DNA from: Bacteroidota bacterium
GTDB taxonomy: Bacteria > Bacteroidota > Bacteroidia > Chitinophagales > Chitinophagaceae
Direction of reading: 5' to 3'
DNA: 64,000 nucleotides
Assembly (NCBI GenBank): GCA_947461125.1
Contig: CANHHX010000004.1
Location: 1 to 64,000 of the forward strand
The notes beneath the pieces are model-generated. The model worked only from the letters and a program-made list of their open reading frames with translations. It made no database searches and had not been told where the DNA came from. Position numbers and translations under genes: made by a program. Within the stretch, counting starts at the first letter, position 1. Every line of letters begins with the position of its first letter. Of the stretch, positions 8,328 through 17,208 are shown piece after piece.

Positions 8328-11315
8328 TTAGAAATCAAGATTTATACCCAATACAATGGTTCTTGGACGAGGATAAAAATTATTATCAATACCGCCGTTC
8401 ATTTCAGGATCTAAACCAGTATACTTAGTAATGGTTAATAGGTTTTGTACAGTTGCATTAATACGTAAAGAAGCTTTGTTTTTAAATACATTACCAACAT
8501 TATAACCTAAGTTAAGATTGTCAATACGTAAGAAAGAAGCATTTTGTACATAGTAATCAGATAGGTAATAGTTAGAACCGTTACCGCTAAATCCTGAATT
8601 TAAATAATCTCTTGAACCGTTATTGATATAACCAATTGGATTTAAGATATTTCTTAAAGTACCTGAACTAGATGCGACGTTATTGTACAAGTAGTTACCA
8701 ATGTTAGCACGCATTACAATACCTGCGTTCCACTTCTTGTGTGTTACACTTGAACTAAAACCAAAAAACATTTGAGGATCTATACCTTTGTACTGATACA
8801 AATCTCTTTCATTAATAAGACCATCTCTATTTAAGTCTGCAAACAATCCATCGATAGGCTTATCGTTGGCATCATAAACTTGCTTGAATACAAAGAAAGC
8901 ACCTCTTTGGTATCCAACAGAGTGGATTAAAATATTGTTTCCGGTACCACCACTAATGCCACCAAAACGAGCACCTGCATAACCTGGATCATCAGAGATG
9001 GTTAATTTAGTGATTCTGTTTTGGTTATAGGTTGCGTTAAACGCGATATCCCAAGTTGTGTTTTTGTTACGGATAGGTTGGATATTTAAAGTAAATTCAA
9101 TACCCTTATTTTCCATCGTACCTACGTTTGCAACAATCTTATTGCTAAAGTTAGTACCAGCTGGCTGGTTTACTTCATTCAACAAATCAGAAGTTTCTCT
9201 TCTGTAGGCTTCAATAGTACCCGTAATTCTATTATCAGCAAATCCAAAGTCTAATGCTAAGTTGGTTGTTGCTGTTTGCTCCCACTTACGGTTAAAATAA
9301 TAACCATTAGGACGAGAAATTGGGGTGAACGTATTACCAAATTGGTACTGCGCTGTGTTTGAACCTAGGTTGTAATAAGAGATATAGTCATAATAACCGA
9401 TGCCATCTTGTTGACCAGTTACACCATAACTCGCACGTAATTTAAGTTCTGATAAAGATTTCATATTCTTAAACAATCCTTCTTCTTTTAACTTCCAAGC
9501 AACAGCTCCCGAAGGGAATACTGCGAAACGGTTATCTGGATTGAATTTAGAAGATCCATCTTGACGAAGAGAAGCCGTAAATAAATATTTACCTTTTACA
9601 GAAATATTCATTCTTCCTAAATAAGAACTTAAACGGTATTCAGGTTTATCAAAGGCAAAAACCGGCGTGTTAACAACAGTGCCATTAAACGTTTGATCAT
9701 TAAAGCTGTAATTCGTTGTTAAATAATTTTGATATTCATAACCACCGGTAAGTTCCACTCTTGTTGATAAGAAAGGAATTTCTTTGGTATAGTTTAAATA
9801 AGCATTCAAATAGGTGTTGTTTCTAGTTTGACGGTACTGATTATTTACACCGCTATGAAATACACCTGCTGCATCTTTAAAACGCATAAAAGTAGTTGCT
9901 GCTTGATCATTGATCACAGTGGTACCTTTACCTTCTGCAAGATCCATACCCGTATTTACAACAACGTGTAAATCAGGAATGAAATGCACTTTATAGTCTA
10001 CTACTGCATTTGCAATATGACGGGTAACATTACTTTGATCGTTTTTATCTAACAAGATACCAAGTGGGTTTCTTGGCGCTAATGCACGAAGACCATTTGA
10101 TGAAGTAGCATCTAACCAGTTCCAATATCCATTGAACGCCTGTGTACCAGAATAAACGGGTTTGGTAGGATCAAAAGAAGAGGCTGCACCAATCGCACCT
10201 TGATCTGCAAAGGTTGTTTGACTAGAAGCTAACTTATAGTTGATGTTAACCGAAAGGTGGTTATCAAAAAGTGTAGGACTCACATTTACGCCAACCGTTG
10301 TTCTGTTTAGTTTATCAGATCTTAAAACACCTGACTGCATTAAATTACCGAGTGAAAGACGATACGGTAAATTTTTAATGGCTCCAGATACAGAAAGGTT
10401 ATTATCGGTAGCAAGCGCTGTTTGATAAATCTCATCCTGCCAATCGGTAGAAGCTGTACCTAACATAGACGCATAACTAGGGCCTTTTGTTCTTACAATA
10501 TCTCTGATTTCATCGGCAGAAAATACATCCGCTTTTTTAGTAACATTTGAAACACTCAATTGAGAGCTAAATGCATATTTAGGAGCACCAGATTTACCTT
10601 TTTTAGTGGTAATGATGATAACACCATTTGACGCTCTTGCACCATAAATAGCTGTTGCAGATGCATCTTTTAAAACTGAAAAAGATTCGATGTCGTTAGG
10701 GTTGATTAAGGCAAGCGCATTGGCTTGACCAGAAATACCACCACCATCGATAGGCATACCGTCCACAACAATAAGTGGATCGTTACTTGCATTTAAAGAT
10801 GCACCTCCTCTAATACGAATGGTACTTCCTGATCCAGGTGCACCATTGTTACTAGTGATTTGTACACCCGCTACTTTACCTTGAATAAGTTGCTCTGGTG
10901 TTGAGATAACACCTTTGTTGAAGTCTTTAGAAGACACATTCACAACAGATCCAGTGAGGTCCTTTTTACGAACGCTACCATAACCAATTACCACTACATC
11001 ATTAAGCTGATCAACAGCCGGAGATAGTGCAACTGATACGGTGTTGCCGCTAAGGGTTACTTCTTTGGTTTCAAAATTCAAAGAAGATACAACTAGTGTA
11101 GTTGCGTTAGCAGGAACTTTCAAACTAAATGACCCATCGGCATTTGTTTGTGCTCCAACGCCAGATCCTTTTACAAGGACACTAGCAGCCGCTAACGGCG
11201 AACCATCTTTTGCATTGGTTACTTTTCCCGTAACCGTACGGTCTTGTGCAATTGATGGCAAACAGAAAACTGTTAGCATCATCAGCATTGCAACAAGTGC
11301 TTTTTTAATGTTCAT
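8328..11315 (-). CDS. susC: SusC/RagA TonB-dependent outer-membrane transporter (alpha-glucan operon)
   Basis: A 995-residue TonB-dependent porin that imports oligosaccharides with its SusD partner. A signal peptide ends CLPSIAQ. A carboxypeptidase-like regulatory domain (about 25-100) leads to the TonB-box region (VVVIGYGSVRKKDLTGSV), then a plug domain with the RIRGGASLNASNDPLIVVDG block typical of SusC, and a 22-strand barrel ending in GINLDF with an aromatic last residue. The gene is second in its operon, 28 bases after the amylase. The alpha-glucan substrate is inferred from the neighbouring GH13 and SusE/F genes. Confidence 0.93.
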   Translation of the reverse strand: MNIKKALVAMLMMLTVFCLPSIAQDRTVTGKVTNAKDGSPLAAASVLVKGSGVGAQTNADGSFSLKVPANATTLVVSSLNFETKEVTLSGNTVSVALSPAVDQLNDVVVIGYGSVRKKDLTGSVVNVSSKDFNKGVISTPEQLIQGKVAGVQITSNNGAPGSGSTIRIRGGASLNASNDPLIVVDGMPIDGGGISGQANALALINPNDIESFSVLKDASATAIYGARASNGVIIITTKKGKSGAPKYAFSSQLSVSNVTKKADVFSADEIRDIVRTKGPSYASMLGTASTDWQDEIYQTALATDNNLSVSGAIKNLPYRLSLGNLMQSGVLRSDKLNRTTVGVNVSPTLFDNHLSVNINYKLASSQTTFADQGAIGAASSFDPTKPVYSGTQAFNGYWNWLDATSSNGLRALAPRNPLGILLDKNDQSNVTRHIANAVVDYKVHFIPDLHVVVNTGMDLAEGKGTTVINDQAATTFMRFKDAAGVFHSGVNNQYRQTRNNTYLNAYLNYTKEIPFLSTRVELTGGYEYQNYLTTNYSFNDQTFNGTVVNTPVFAFDKPEYRLSSYLGRMNISVKGKYLFTASLRQDGSSKFNPDNRFAVFPSGAVAWKLKEEGLFKNMKSLSELKLRASYGVTGQQDGIGYYDYISYYNLGSNTAQYQFGNTFTPISRPNGYYFNRKWEQTATTNLALDFGFADNRITGTIEAYRRETSDLLNEVNQPAGTNFSNKIVANVGTMENKGIEFTLNIQPIRNKNTTWDIAFNATYNQNRITKLTISDDPGYAGARFGGISGGTGNNILIHSVGYQRGAFFVFKQVYDANDKPIDGLFADLNRDGLINERDLYQYKGIDPQMFFGFSSSVTHKKWNAGIVMRANIGNYLYNNVASSSGTLRNILNPIGYINNGSRDYLNSGFSGNGSNYYLSDYYVQNASFLRIDNLNLGYNVGNVFKNKASLRINATVQNLLTITKYTGLDPEMNGGIDNNFYPRPRTIVLGINLDF

Positions 11316-11343
11316 AGAATTACAATTTCAATTTGAATAAATA

Positions 11344-14208
11344 CTAATTAGTGATTAAAAATGTTTGTATTTTTTGTTTTTGATTTGATTGAATAGATAT
11401 ATGATAAACGCCCGGAGGGAGTCCTTTCTTATTGATTATGAGTTGTTGTTGACCTTTATTTTGCCATCCATTAAATATGCCGTCTACTATAACACCGGCC
11501 TGATTTAAAAGTTTAACTTGAACCTTCCCTGATTCAGGCAATTGATACTTGACAATCGCTGCTTGGGTTACAGGGTTAGGGGAAATAGATATGGTTGTAT
11601 TTAATAACGGTAAGCTAATATTTGGTGTAGCAGTAACCACAGCATTATTGAGGTTTTTATTGGAATACACATAGTACTCGCCTGGTTGCAAAGAAATACT
11701 TGCAGATCTACCGGAAACCAACTGGAACTTGTTAGAATATAAACTATACCAAAAACCATCTGTTGGGAAGCTAACGGTAGCCGTTTGCGGCGTAACATCA
11801 AAATTACCAAGCACAACAAGTTTAATAGAGTCTCCGTTAAGCTGCATAGACTTAATGGCACCAGCGGTATTTAAGGTATATTTATTAGACCCAAAATCAT
11901 TTACAAACGCAGGCGTTGCACGCAGCTTAAAAAATTTAGCATAGGCATCAAACAACGCTTTACGATTAGCATCCTGTAAATAGTCCCATTTAATGGGTTT
12001 TTCTGCCAAACGGCAATTGGCATCCACCGTTAAATTGGTACAGGTATTAATACTAAAATCGTAACCGAGCTCACCAAACTGCCACATTAATTTTGGACCT
12101 GGTGTAAGCGCCCAGATAGCAGCCGCCATTTCATTTCTTTTTAAACCTGTTACCGGATTTCTGGCACTATAACTACCGGATCCATTCCCGAAATTTAAAT
12201 TTTTATATTGAAGTCTTTCCTCGTCATGGCTTTCCATATAGGTTACCAAATGCTGCTGTGCAAAATTTCGCGCATTTGAAAAACCAGTGCCAAAATTTGA
12301 AGTAGAAGTATACCCCATGGTAGCTTCTGTAAAACTATGGTTAGCATTGCCCCACAATAGCATACCGTAATCAGCTAATTCTTTTTCTTCGGAATTGTCT
12401 GCAAAATGTTCAAGCATGCAGTAGCTTCCAGGGCTAGTCGCTTGCATGGTATCATATATAGCTTTCCAAATTTTGATGCGGGAAGCGTCGTATGCACCCC
12501 ATGCGCCAACATTGGTTGGATTGTTTACCTGTGTAAATCCTTTTGATAAATCCCATCTATATCCATCTATATGAAATTCTTGTAACCAATATTTAGTAAC
12601 CCTGTTTACAAGATCTTTGGTGGCCATAGATTCATGATTAAAATCGTAACCAACATTAAAAGGATGTCTCGCATCTGGGTTTAACCAAGGGTTATTAGTT
12701 GCAGGCTTATTATTTGCACCATCCCAGTACATTCTTGCAAGTGGAGAAGAACCAAACACATGGTTTAACACCATATCCATAATTACAGCAATGCCTTGTT
12801 GGTGCGCTGCATCAATAAATTCTTTGACTGCTTGTGGTGTGCCATAATATTTATCGGTAGCAAAAAAGAAATTAGGATTGTAACCCCAACTACTATTGCC
12901 TTCAAATTCAGAAAATGGCATTAACTCAATGGTGTTGATACCTAACTTTTTTAAGTAAGGCAGCGTGTCTTTTAATGTTTGAAAATCATGCTTAGCAACA
13001 AAGTCACGAAGCAAAAGCTCATACACCACTAAATTATTTTTTTTGGGACGTACAAAGCCTGCATCCTTCCATACATACTTAGGTTGTGCAGTTTGAAGCA
13101 CACTTACAATACCGGTAGTTTTACCTACTGGATAAGGTTTTAAATTGGGGAAGGTAGATGGAGCAATGAATTCATCATTCCAAGGATCGAGCACTTTGTT
13201 TGTATTATAATCTGCTACTTTTAAAGCGCCATCAATAATATATTGATACGCATATTCTACGCCAGGCGTTAAACCCGTAATGCGCGTCCAAAAACGCAAA
13301 CTATCTGGCGTCATTTTCATAACATGAGAAAGCCCAGGTGTCCAATTATTAAAATCACCAGTAACAGTGATAGAAGTTTTTTTAGGGGCATATAAAACCA
13401 GCGTTACCGATGTATCACCTGGCTCATAATTAATACCATCTTTAACACCAGCAGGTAATCCAACTAAACTTGTAGCGCCTGTTACCAAAAATGAAACAGA
13501 ATCTCTACGCGTTGCAGATCCACTCACGCCTTGTATAACAATTTTTTGGGTACCTACTTTTTGTAAGATAAATTTTTGCGCAATGCTTGTTCCGGTTGTT
13601 GTTGCGATGAGTGAATCATTCACAAAAAGAGATAACGCAGTGGAGGAACTAGCAACGCCTGCAATAGATATGGTATCCCCAACAGCCTGTGAAAGTGGCT
13701 CCAATACTGGAATAAACATAGGTTGTGTAAGTGGCGAATCGATGCGAACCGCTAAATTGTTATCATACACAGAAATGTACATATCAGATGCATCTGCATT
13801 ACGCAGCACTTGTGTACCGCTTGCATCTCTAAATAAAATAGCAATTTTTTGAATGGTTTCAGAAGCGTTTGTAATACCAAAAAAATTACGCAGCCCCCCA
13901 CTTATTGTAAACGACCAAACATTATTAGGAAGTTTAGTGCATTTGATTTTATTATCTGAAACACCCCAGGCCACTGGAACATATCTCCAACTGCTACTTG
14001 AAGTACTCACTGAAGTGATAACACCGATATGCACAAATATATCTCCGGTAACATTTAAGATCCCCTTGTTTCCTCTTGTAGCATCTGCAAAAATGGTAAC
14101 CGAACTTGAAGTCTCTGTAACAAACGAAGGTGTTGTACGCAACAATTGTGCATGTGCCGACACAGCGGCTAACAAACAGCATAGCAGTACAAAAATTCTC
14201 ATAAACAA
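11344..14208 (-). CDS. Secreted GH13 alpha-amylase with CBM48-like domain and T9SS sorting tail
   Basis: A 954-residue secreted enzyme that cuts alpha-1,4-glucan outside the cell. After a signal peptide (AAVSAHAQ) comes an N-terminal beta-rich region (about 20-245), a CBM48/E-set domain (about 255-350; TGDFNNW) and a GH13 barrel. The four GH13 regions are visible: DMVLNHV (near 477), GYRWDLS (near 548, nucleophile Asp), LEHFAD (near 601, acid Glu) and ESHDEE (near 661). The last 80 residues (ISPNPVTQAAI onward, ending in TFLITN) are a type IX secretion sorting domain. It is the first gene of the operon, so enzyme and uptake proteins are made together. The start could be ATG 14208 or 14202. 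Confidence 0.92.
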   Translation of the reverse strand: MFMRIFVLLCCLLAAVSAHAQLLRTTPSFVTETSSSVTIFADATRGNKGILNVTGDIFVHIGVITSVSTSSSSWRYVPVAWGVSDNKIKCTKLPNNVWSFTISGGLRNFFGITNASETIQKIAILFRDASGTQVLRNADASDMYISVYDNNLAVRIDSPLTQPMFIPVLEPLSQAVGDTISIAGVASSSTALSLFVNDSLIATTTGTSIAQKFILQKVGTQKIVIQGVSGSATRRDSVSFLVTGATSLVGLPAGVKDGINYEPGDTSVTLVLYAPKKTSITVTGDFNNWTPGLSHVMKMTPDSLRFWTRITGLTPGVEYAYQYIIDGALKVADYNTNKVLDPWNDEFIAPSTFPNLKPYPVGKTTGIVSVLQTAQPKYVWKDAGFVRPKKNNLVVYELLLRDFVAKHDFQTLKDTLPYLKKLGINTIELMPFSEFEGNSSWGYNPNFFFATDKYYGTPQAVKEFIDAAHQQGIAVIMDMVLNHVFGSSPLARMYWDGANNKPATNNPWLNPDARHPFNVGYDFNHESMATKDLVNRVTKYWLQEFHIDGYRWDLSKGFTQVNNPTNVGAWGAYDASRIKIWKAIYDTMQATSPGSYCMLEHFADNSEEKELADYGMLLWGNANHSFTEATMGYTSTSNFGTGFSNARNFAQQHLVTYMESHDEERLQYKNLNFGNGSGSYSARNPVTGLKRNEMAAAIWALTPGPKLMWQFGELGYDFSINTCTNLTVDANCRLAEKPIKWDYLQDANRKALFDAYAKFFKLRATPAFVNDFGSNKYTLNTAGAIKSMQLNGDSIKLVVLGNFDVTPQTATVSFPTDGFWYSLYSNKFQLVSGRSASISLQPGEYYVYSNKNLNNAVVTATPNISLPLLNTTISISPNPVTQAAIVKYQLPESGKVQVKLLNQAGVIVDGIFNGWQNKGQQQLIINKKGLPPGVYHISIQSNQKQKIQTFLITN

Positions 14209-14234
14209 GCGTTAGTTGGTATCGTACACCAAAT

Positions 14235-14289
14235 GTGTAATTTTTACACGAAGTAAATTTAACTCATTTTCGTTTATGTAGAAACTACA
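14235..14289 (-). promoter_or_regulatory. Candidate control region of the amylase-SusCDEF operon
   Basis: Two perfect short palindromes lie upstream of the amylase start: GTGTAA-TTT-TTACAC at 14235-14249 and TGTAG-AAA-CTACA at 14277-14289. The second contains ACTACA (14284-14289), the same core found three times upstream of the beta-glucan operon. A weak -7-like element CACATTTG (7 of 8 to TAnnTTTG) can be read on the minus strand at the first palindrome. The role as regulator binding site is inferred. Confidence 0.4.
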
Positions 14290-14357
14290 CTATATCTTAT
14301 TTATTTATTTATTATGTGTTAATCGTTGATTTTTAATATAAATATTTCTGAGAATAC

Positions 14358-14387
14358 ATAAAAAATGCCGGATATTTATCCGGCATT
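14358..14387 (-). terminator. Intrinsic terminator of the beta-glucan operon
   Basis: Hairpin with arms ATGCCGGAT (14365-14373) and ATCCGGCAT (14378-14386). On the minus strand it is followed by a run of T (the A-run at 14359-14365). It sits about 40 bases after the stop of the last GH16 gene and just before the amylase control region, separating the two operons. Confidence 0.88.
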
Positions 14388-14426
14388 AACCAAAAACAGA
14401 CCTAAACAAAATTGGGGGGATATGAT

Positions 14427-15236
14427 CTATTGAAACACTTTCACCCAGTCTACCTTCATTTGTGCCGGGAAAATGGCATCGTCTATTCCAAACTTGCCAC
14501 CTAGATTTCCTCCAACAGCAATGTTTAAAATCAAATGAAAAGTTTGATCAAATGGCCAAGCACCTGAACCAGTATGCTCGTTTTTGAAAGTGTTGTATAA
14601 TTTGTTGTCGATGTAAAAATCAATTTTTTCGGGTGTCCACTCAATTTCATAATCATGAAACTGTGTAGATAAATTTGGAACAATTAAAGTAGCCGTTCTT
14701 TGTGTTCCAATCATACCGTTGTAACGTTCTGTGTGAACACTACCAAATGCAGAGTCGGGTGCAAAACCAACAGCTTCTAAAATATCTACCTCACCACTTT
14801 TAGGCCACTCACCATACACTTTATGGGTTGGCAAAATCCATCCAGCAGGCCACAATCCTTTACCAGTAGGTATTTGAGCCCTTATTACAAGTCTTCCATA
14901 TTTCCAATCACCCTTGTTTTTTGTAACCAGTCTCGCAGAGGTATAATTCGCACCTTCAAATTTTTCTTTGCGCGCTTCGATAATTAAATATCCATTTTCG
15001 ACGCGCGCGTTTTCTTTGCGTGCATTGGTATAATATTGAGCCTCATTATTTCCCCATCCACAAATTCTGGGACATCCTGTGCCAATATCATAACCCCATT
15101 TTGCAGAATCTGGCAAACCGTTTATCAAAAAATTATCTTGCCACACTAATTTGGTATATGCTCTTTTTTGAGCATGAGTAACGACAGCTACAAATGAAAA
15201 AAACAAAACCAATCCTATATTTCGAAACGTACGCAT
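14427..15236 (-). CDS. GH16 endo-beta-glucanase (laminarinase type)
   Basis: A 269-residue single-domain family 16 enzyme with signal peptide (VVTHAQ). The catalytic motif EVDILE is at residues 149-154: Glu149 is the likely nucleophile and Glu154 the acid/base. The form with an extra residue (ExDxxE) is typical of laminarinases and lichenases that cut beta-1,3 or mixed-linkage glucan. It is the last gene of the operon, 20 bases after the other GH16 gene. It lacks a lipobox and a T9SS tail, so it is probably periplasmic, acting on imported oligosaccharides, whereas its lipoprotein neighbour may act at the surface; that split is inferred. Confidence 0.92.
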   Translation of the reverse strand: MRTFRNIGLVLFFSFVAVVTHAQKRAYTKLVWQDNFLINGLPDSAKWGYDIGTGCPRICGWGNNEAQYYTNARKENARVENGYLIIEARKEKFEGANYTSARLVTKNKGDWKYGRLVIRAQIPTGKGLWPAGWILPTHKVYGEWPKSGEVDILEAVGFAPDSAFGSVHTERYNGMIGTQRTATLIVPNLSTQFHDYEIEWTPEKIDFYIDNKLYNTFKNEHTGSGAWPFDQTFHLILNIAVGGNLGGKFGIDDAIFPAQMKVDWVKVFQ

Positions 15237-15256
15237 AAATTACTTGTATTTAAATT

Positions 15257-16282
15257 CTACTGATACACCCGCACATAATCTACCTCGTATGTGGCACTTG
15301 TAAGGCCAGCATCAACAGGCCCACCAAAGGTTCCACCCATGGCTAAATTTAAAAGCACGAAAAAATTTTGGTTAAACGGTAACGTATTATTGTTAGCAAA
15401 AGAGAAATACTGTGTCCCATCTACGAAAAATTTGATAGAAAGCGCCGTCCATTCGCATGAGTACACATGAAATTCGGTAGTTGCTCCGGTGATTATTCGA
15501 GTGGCCCCCACAGCATTCCCACCAAAATTACCTGGGAAATGGAGGGTTCCATAAATTTTATTGACGTCACTACCCTTGTGCTCAACGATATCAATTTCGC
15601 CACAATTAGGCCAATTAACCGTATTGATATTTGCACCTAGCATCCATGCAGCAGGCCAAGTACCAGCACCCACCGGCATCTTAGCGCGCACTTCAATTTT
15701 TCCGTACTTGAACGAAAACTTATCCTTTGTTAAAAGTCTAGCAGAAGTATAAGCACTACCGCTGAAATTTTCTTTCCTGGCAATAATTTTTAATGTACCG
15801 TTTGAAACAATCGCGTTATCTGTCCGGCTGGTATAAAATTGTACTTCTTGATTACCCCATCCGCCAGCACCAAGGTCATAATTCCATTTTGCTGGATTGG
15901 GTGCACCAGGCACATCAAATTCGTCGGACCAGATTAAAGATTGAGCTACCGTAACAGCAACATCAATTGATTTTGATATCGTTTGCCCTCCTGCACTTTT
16001 AGCAATAACATTGACCTTATAATTTCCAGATGCAGGATATTTATACATTACAGTTCCAGAAGGAACCGTTTGAAATACACCATTTCCAAAATCATAATCA
16101 TAGGTCGTAGCATTTGTAGCAGAGGCAACAAAATTTACATTGCCACTATTATCAGCACTAACTGTTGCAGTAACTGTTAAATTACTGGGCGCTGGATTTA
16201 CAACAGGTGCACCATCCTTTGAGCAAGCCCAAAAAGATGATGCACTTGCAAATAAGATCAATAATAAATAGTTGAAACGCAC
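15257..16282 (-). CDS. GH16 endo-beta-glucanase lipoprotein with PKD domain
   Basis: A 341-residue lipoprotein (Cys20 after ASASSFWA). A PKD domain covers about residues 33-112 (YDYDFGNG, then KYPASGNYKV), followed by a GH16 domain (about 115-341) with catalytic motif EIDIVE at 229-234. It likely makes the first cuts in beta-1,3- or mixed-linkage glucan at the cell surface, and the PKD domain acts as a spacer or glycan contact. It lies 10 bases after the PKD lipoprotein gene and shares a similar PKD domain with it, which suggests domain exchange within the operon. Confidence 0.92.
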   Translation of the reverse strand: MRFNYLLLILFASASSFWACSKDGAPVVNPAPSNLTVTATVSADNSGNVNFVASATNATTYDYDFGNGVFQTVPSGTVMYKYPASGNYKVNVIAKSAGGQTISKSIDVAVTVAQSLIWSDEFDVPGAPNPAKWNYDLGAGGWGNQEVQFYTSRTDNAIVSNGTLKIIARKENFSGSAYTSARLLTKDKFSFKYGKIEVRAKMPVGAGTWPAAWMLGANINTVNWPNCGEIDIVEHKGSDVNKIYGTLHFPGNFGGNAVGATRIITGATTEFHVYSCEWTALSIKFFVDGTQYFSFANNNTLPFNQNFFVLLNLAMGGTFGGPVDAGLTSATYEVDYVRVYQ

Positions 16283-16292
16283 TGTCTAATTA

Positions 16293-17189
16293 TTATTTTA
16301 CCTTTAATTTTTGGTACCATGAATTACCATCGGCACCAATATTTCTTAAATGAATACTCGTAGCAGTTGCGCTCAAAATTTCATAGGTTGTACCACCAGT
16401 TCCAAAATTGATGATGCCATTACCTGGAACCATAAATTGAATTCTCGTAGACTCGGAAGGAGTAGACGCAGAAGTAGCATCCATGAAAGATAATTTTTTA
16501 GTGCCAGTTGTTACAATGTTAAAACATGCGTCACCGCCACCAAAACCGTAAAAAGTACTTGCTGCACCAATAGAAAATGACTGTCCCTTATTATTAATCG
16601 TCATTGAAATATTGTTCAGCGCATCTTTCGTGAAAGTAATTTCATCATCATAGGCACATGCTTCTCTAGAATTAGGCGTTGCCGCATACCAGATTGGAGC
16701 AAAGCCATCAGCAGGGCCTACACCAAAATGTCCTGGTGCATCTCTATCTGTCATCCAAGTACGAGAACCTGTTCCAGTAAGTGCATCTAAAATGGCTTGA
16801 GGAATTGTAAACGCAACAAACACGGTAACTTTTCTGCTGATCACAGAAACAGCTCCACCCGTACCAATTGCACGAACGGTAATATTATAATCATTAACAC
16901 CAGGTGTCGCATATTTATACGTAATAGTACCGGAAGGAACAACCTGTGTTTTACCATCCCCAAAATCAATGTTGTAGGTTAACGCATCTGTTGCTTTGGC
17001 AGTAATGGTTACTGATCCTGTTCCGTTACCATTAGGGTTTGTAGCATCTACTCCCACTACTGCTGCAGTGAGTGTTAAGCCTGTTGGCGTTTTAATATTA
17101 CCAAAACTATATTCAGTTTTTTGACAAGAAACAAAACCAATAGTTGTGATAAACAAAACCGCAACAATATATTTTAAATTATTTTTCAT
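16293..17189 (-). CDS. PKD-domain lipoprotein of the beta-glucan operon
   Basis: A 298-residue lipoprotein (Cys22 after TTIGFVS). A PKD domain lies at about 35-125 (YNIDFGDG, then TYKYATPGVNDYNI). The C-terminal half (about 130-298) is a beta-rich domain I do not know a function for; it has the blocks GHFGVGPADG and YDDEITFTKD and ends WYQKLKVK. No glycosidase motif is visible, so a glycan-binding role at the surface is inferred from its place between the surface lipoprotein and the GH16 genes. The start at 17189 (MKNNLKY) is chosen over 17207 because it gives a normal signal peptide. Confidence 0.78.
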   Translation of the reverse strand: MKNNLKYIVAVLFITTIGFVSCQKTEYSFGNIKTPTGLTLTAAVVGVDATNPNGNGTGSVTITAKATDALTYNIDFGDGKTQVVPSGTITYKYATPGVNDYNITVRAIGTGGAVSVISRKVTVFVAFTIPQAILDALTGTGSRTWMTDRDAPGHFGVGPADGFAPIWYAATPNSREACAYDDEITFTKDALNNISMTINNKGQSFSIGAASTFYGFGGGDACFNIVTTGTKKLSFMDATSASTPSESTRIQFMVPGNGIINFGTGGTTYEILSATATSIHLRNIGADGNSWYQKLKVK

Positions 17190-17208
17190 AATTGTAGGTT
17201 TTATCAAA

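Noticed and set aside
13853-14215. 120-codon open frame on the plus strand opposite the amylase start
   Set aside because: It is antisense to a well-supported signal peptide and N-terminal domain, and its product has no recognisable domain.
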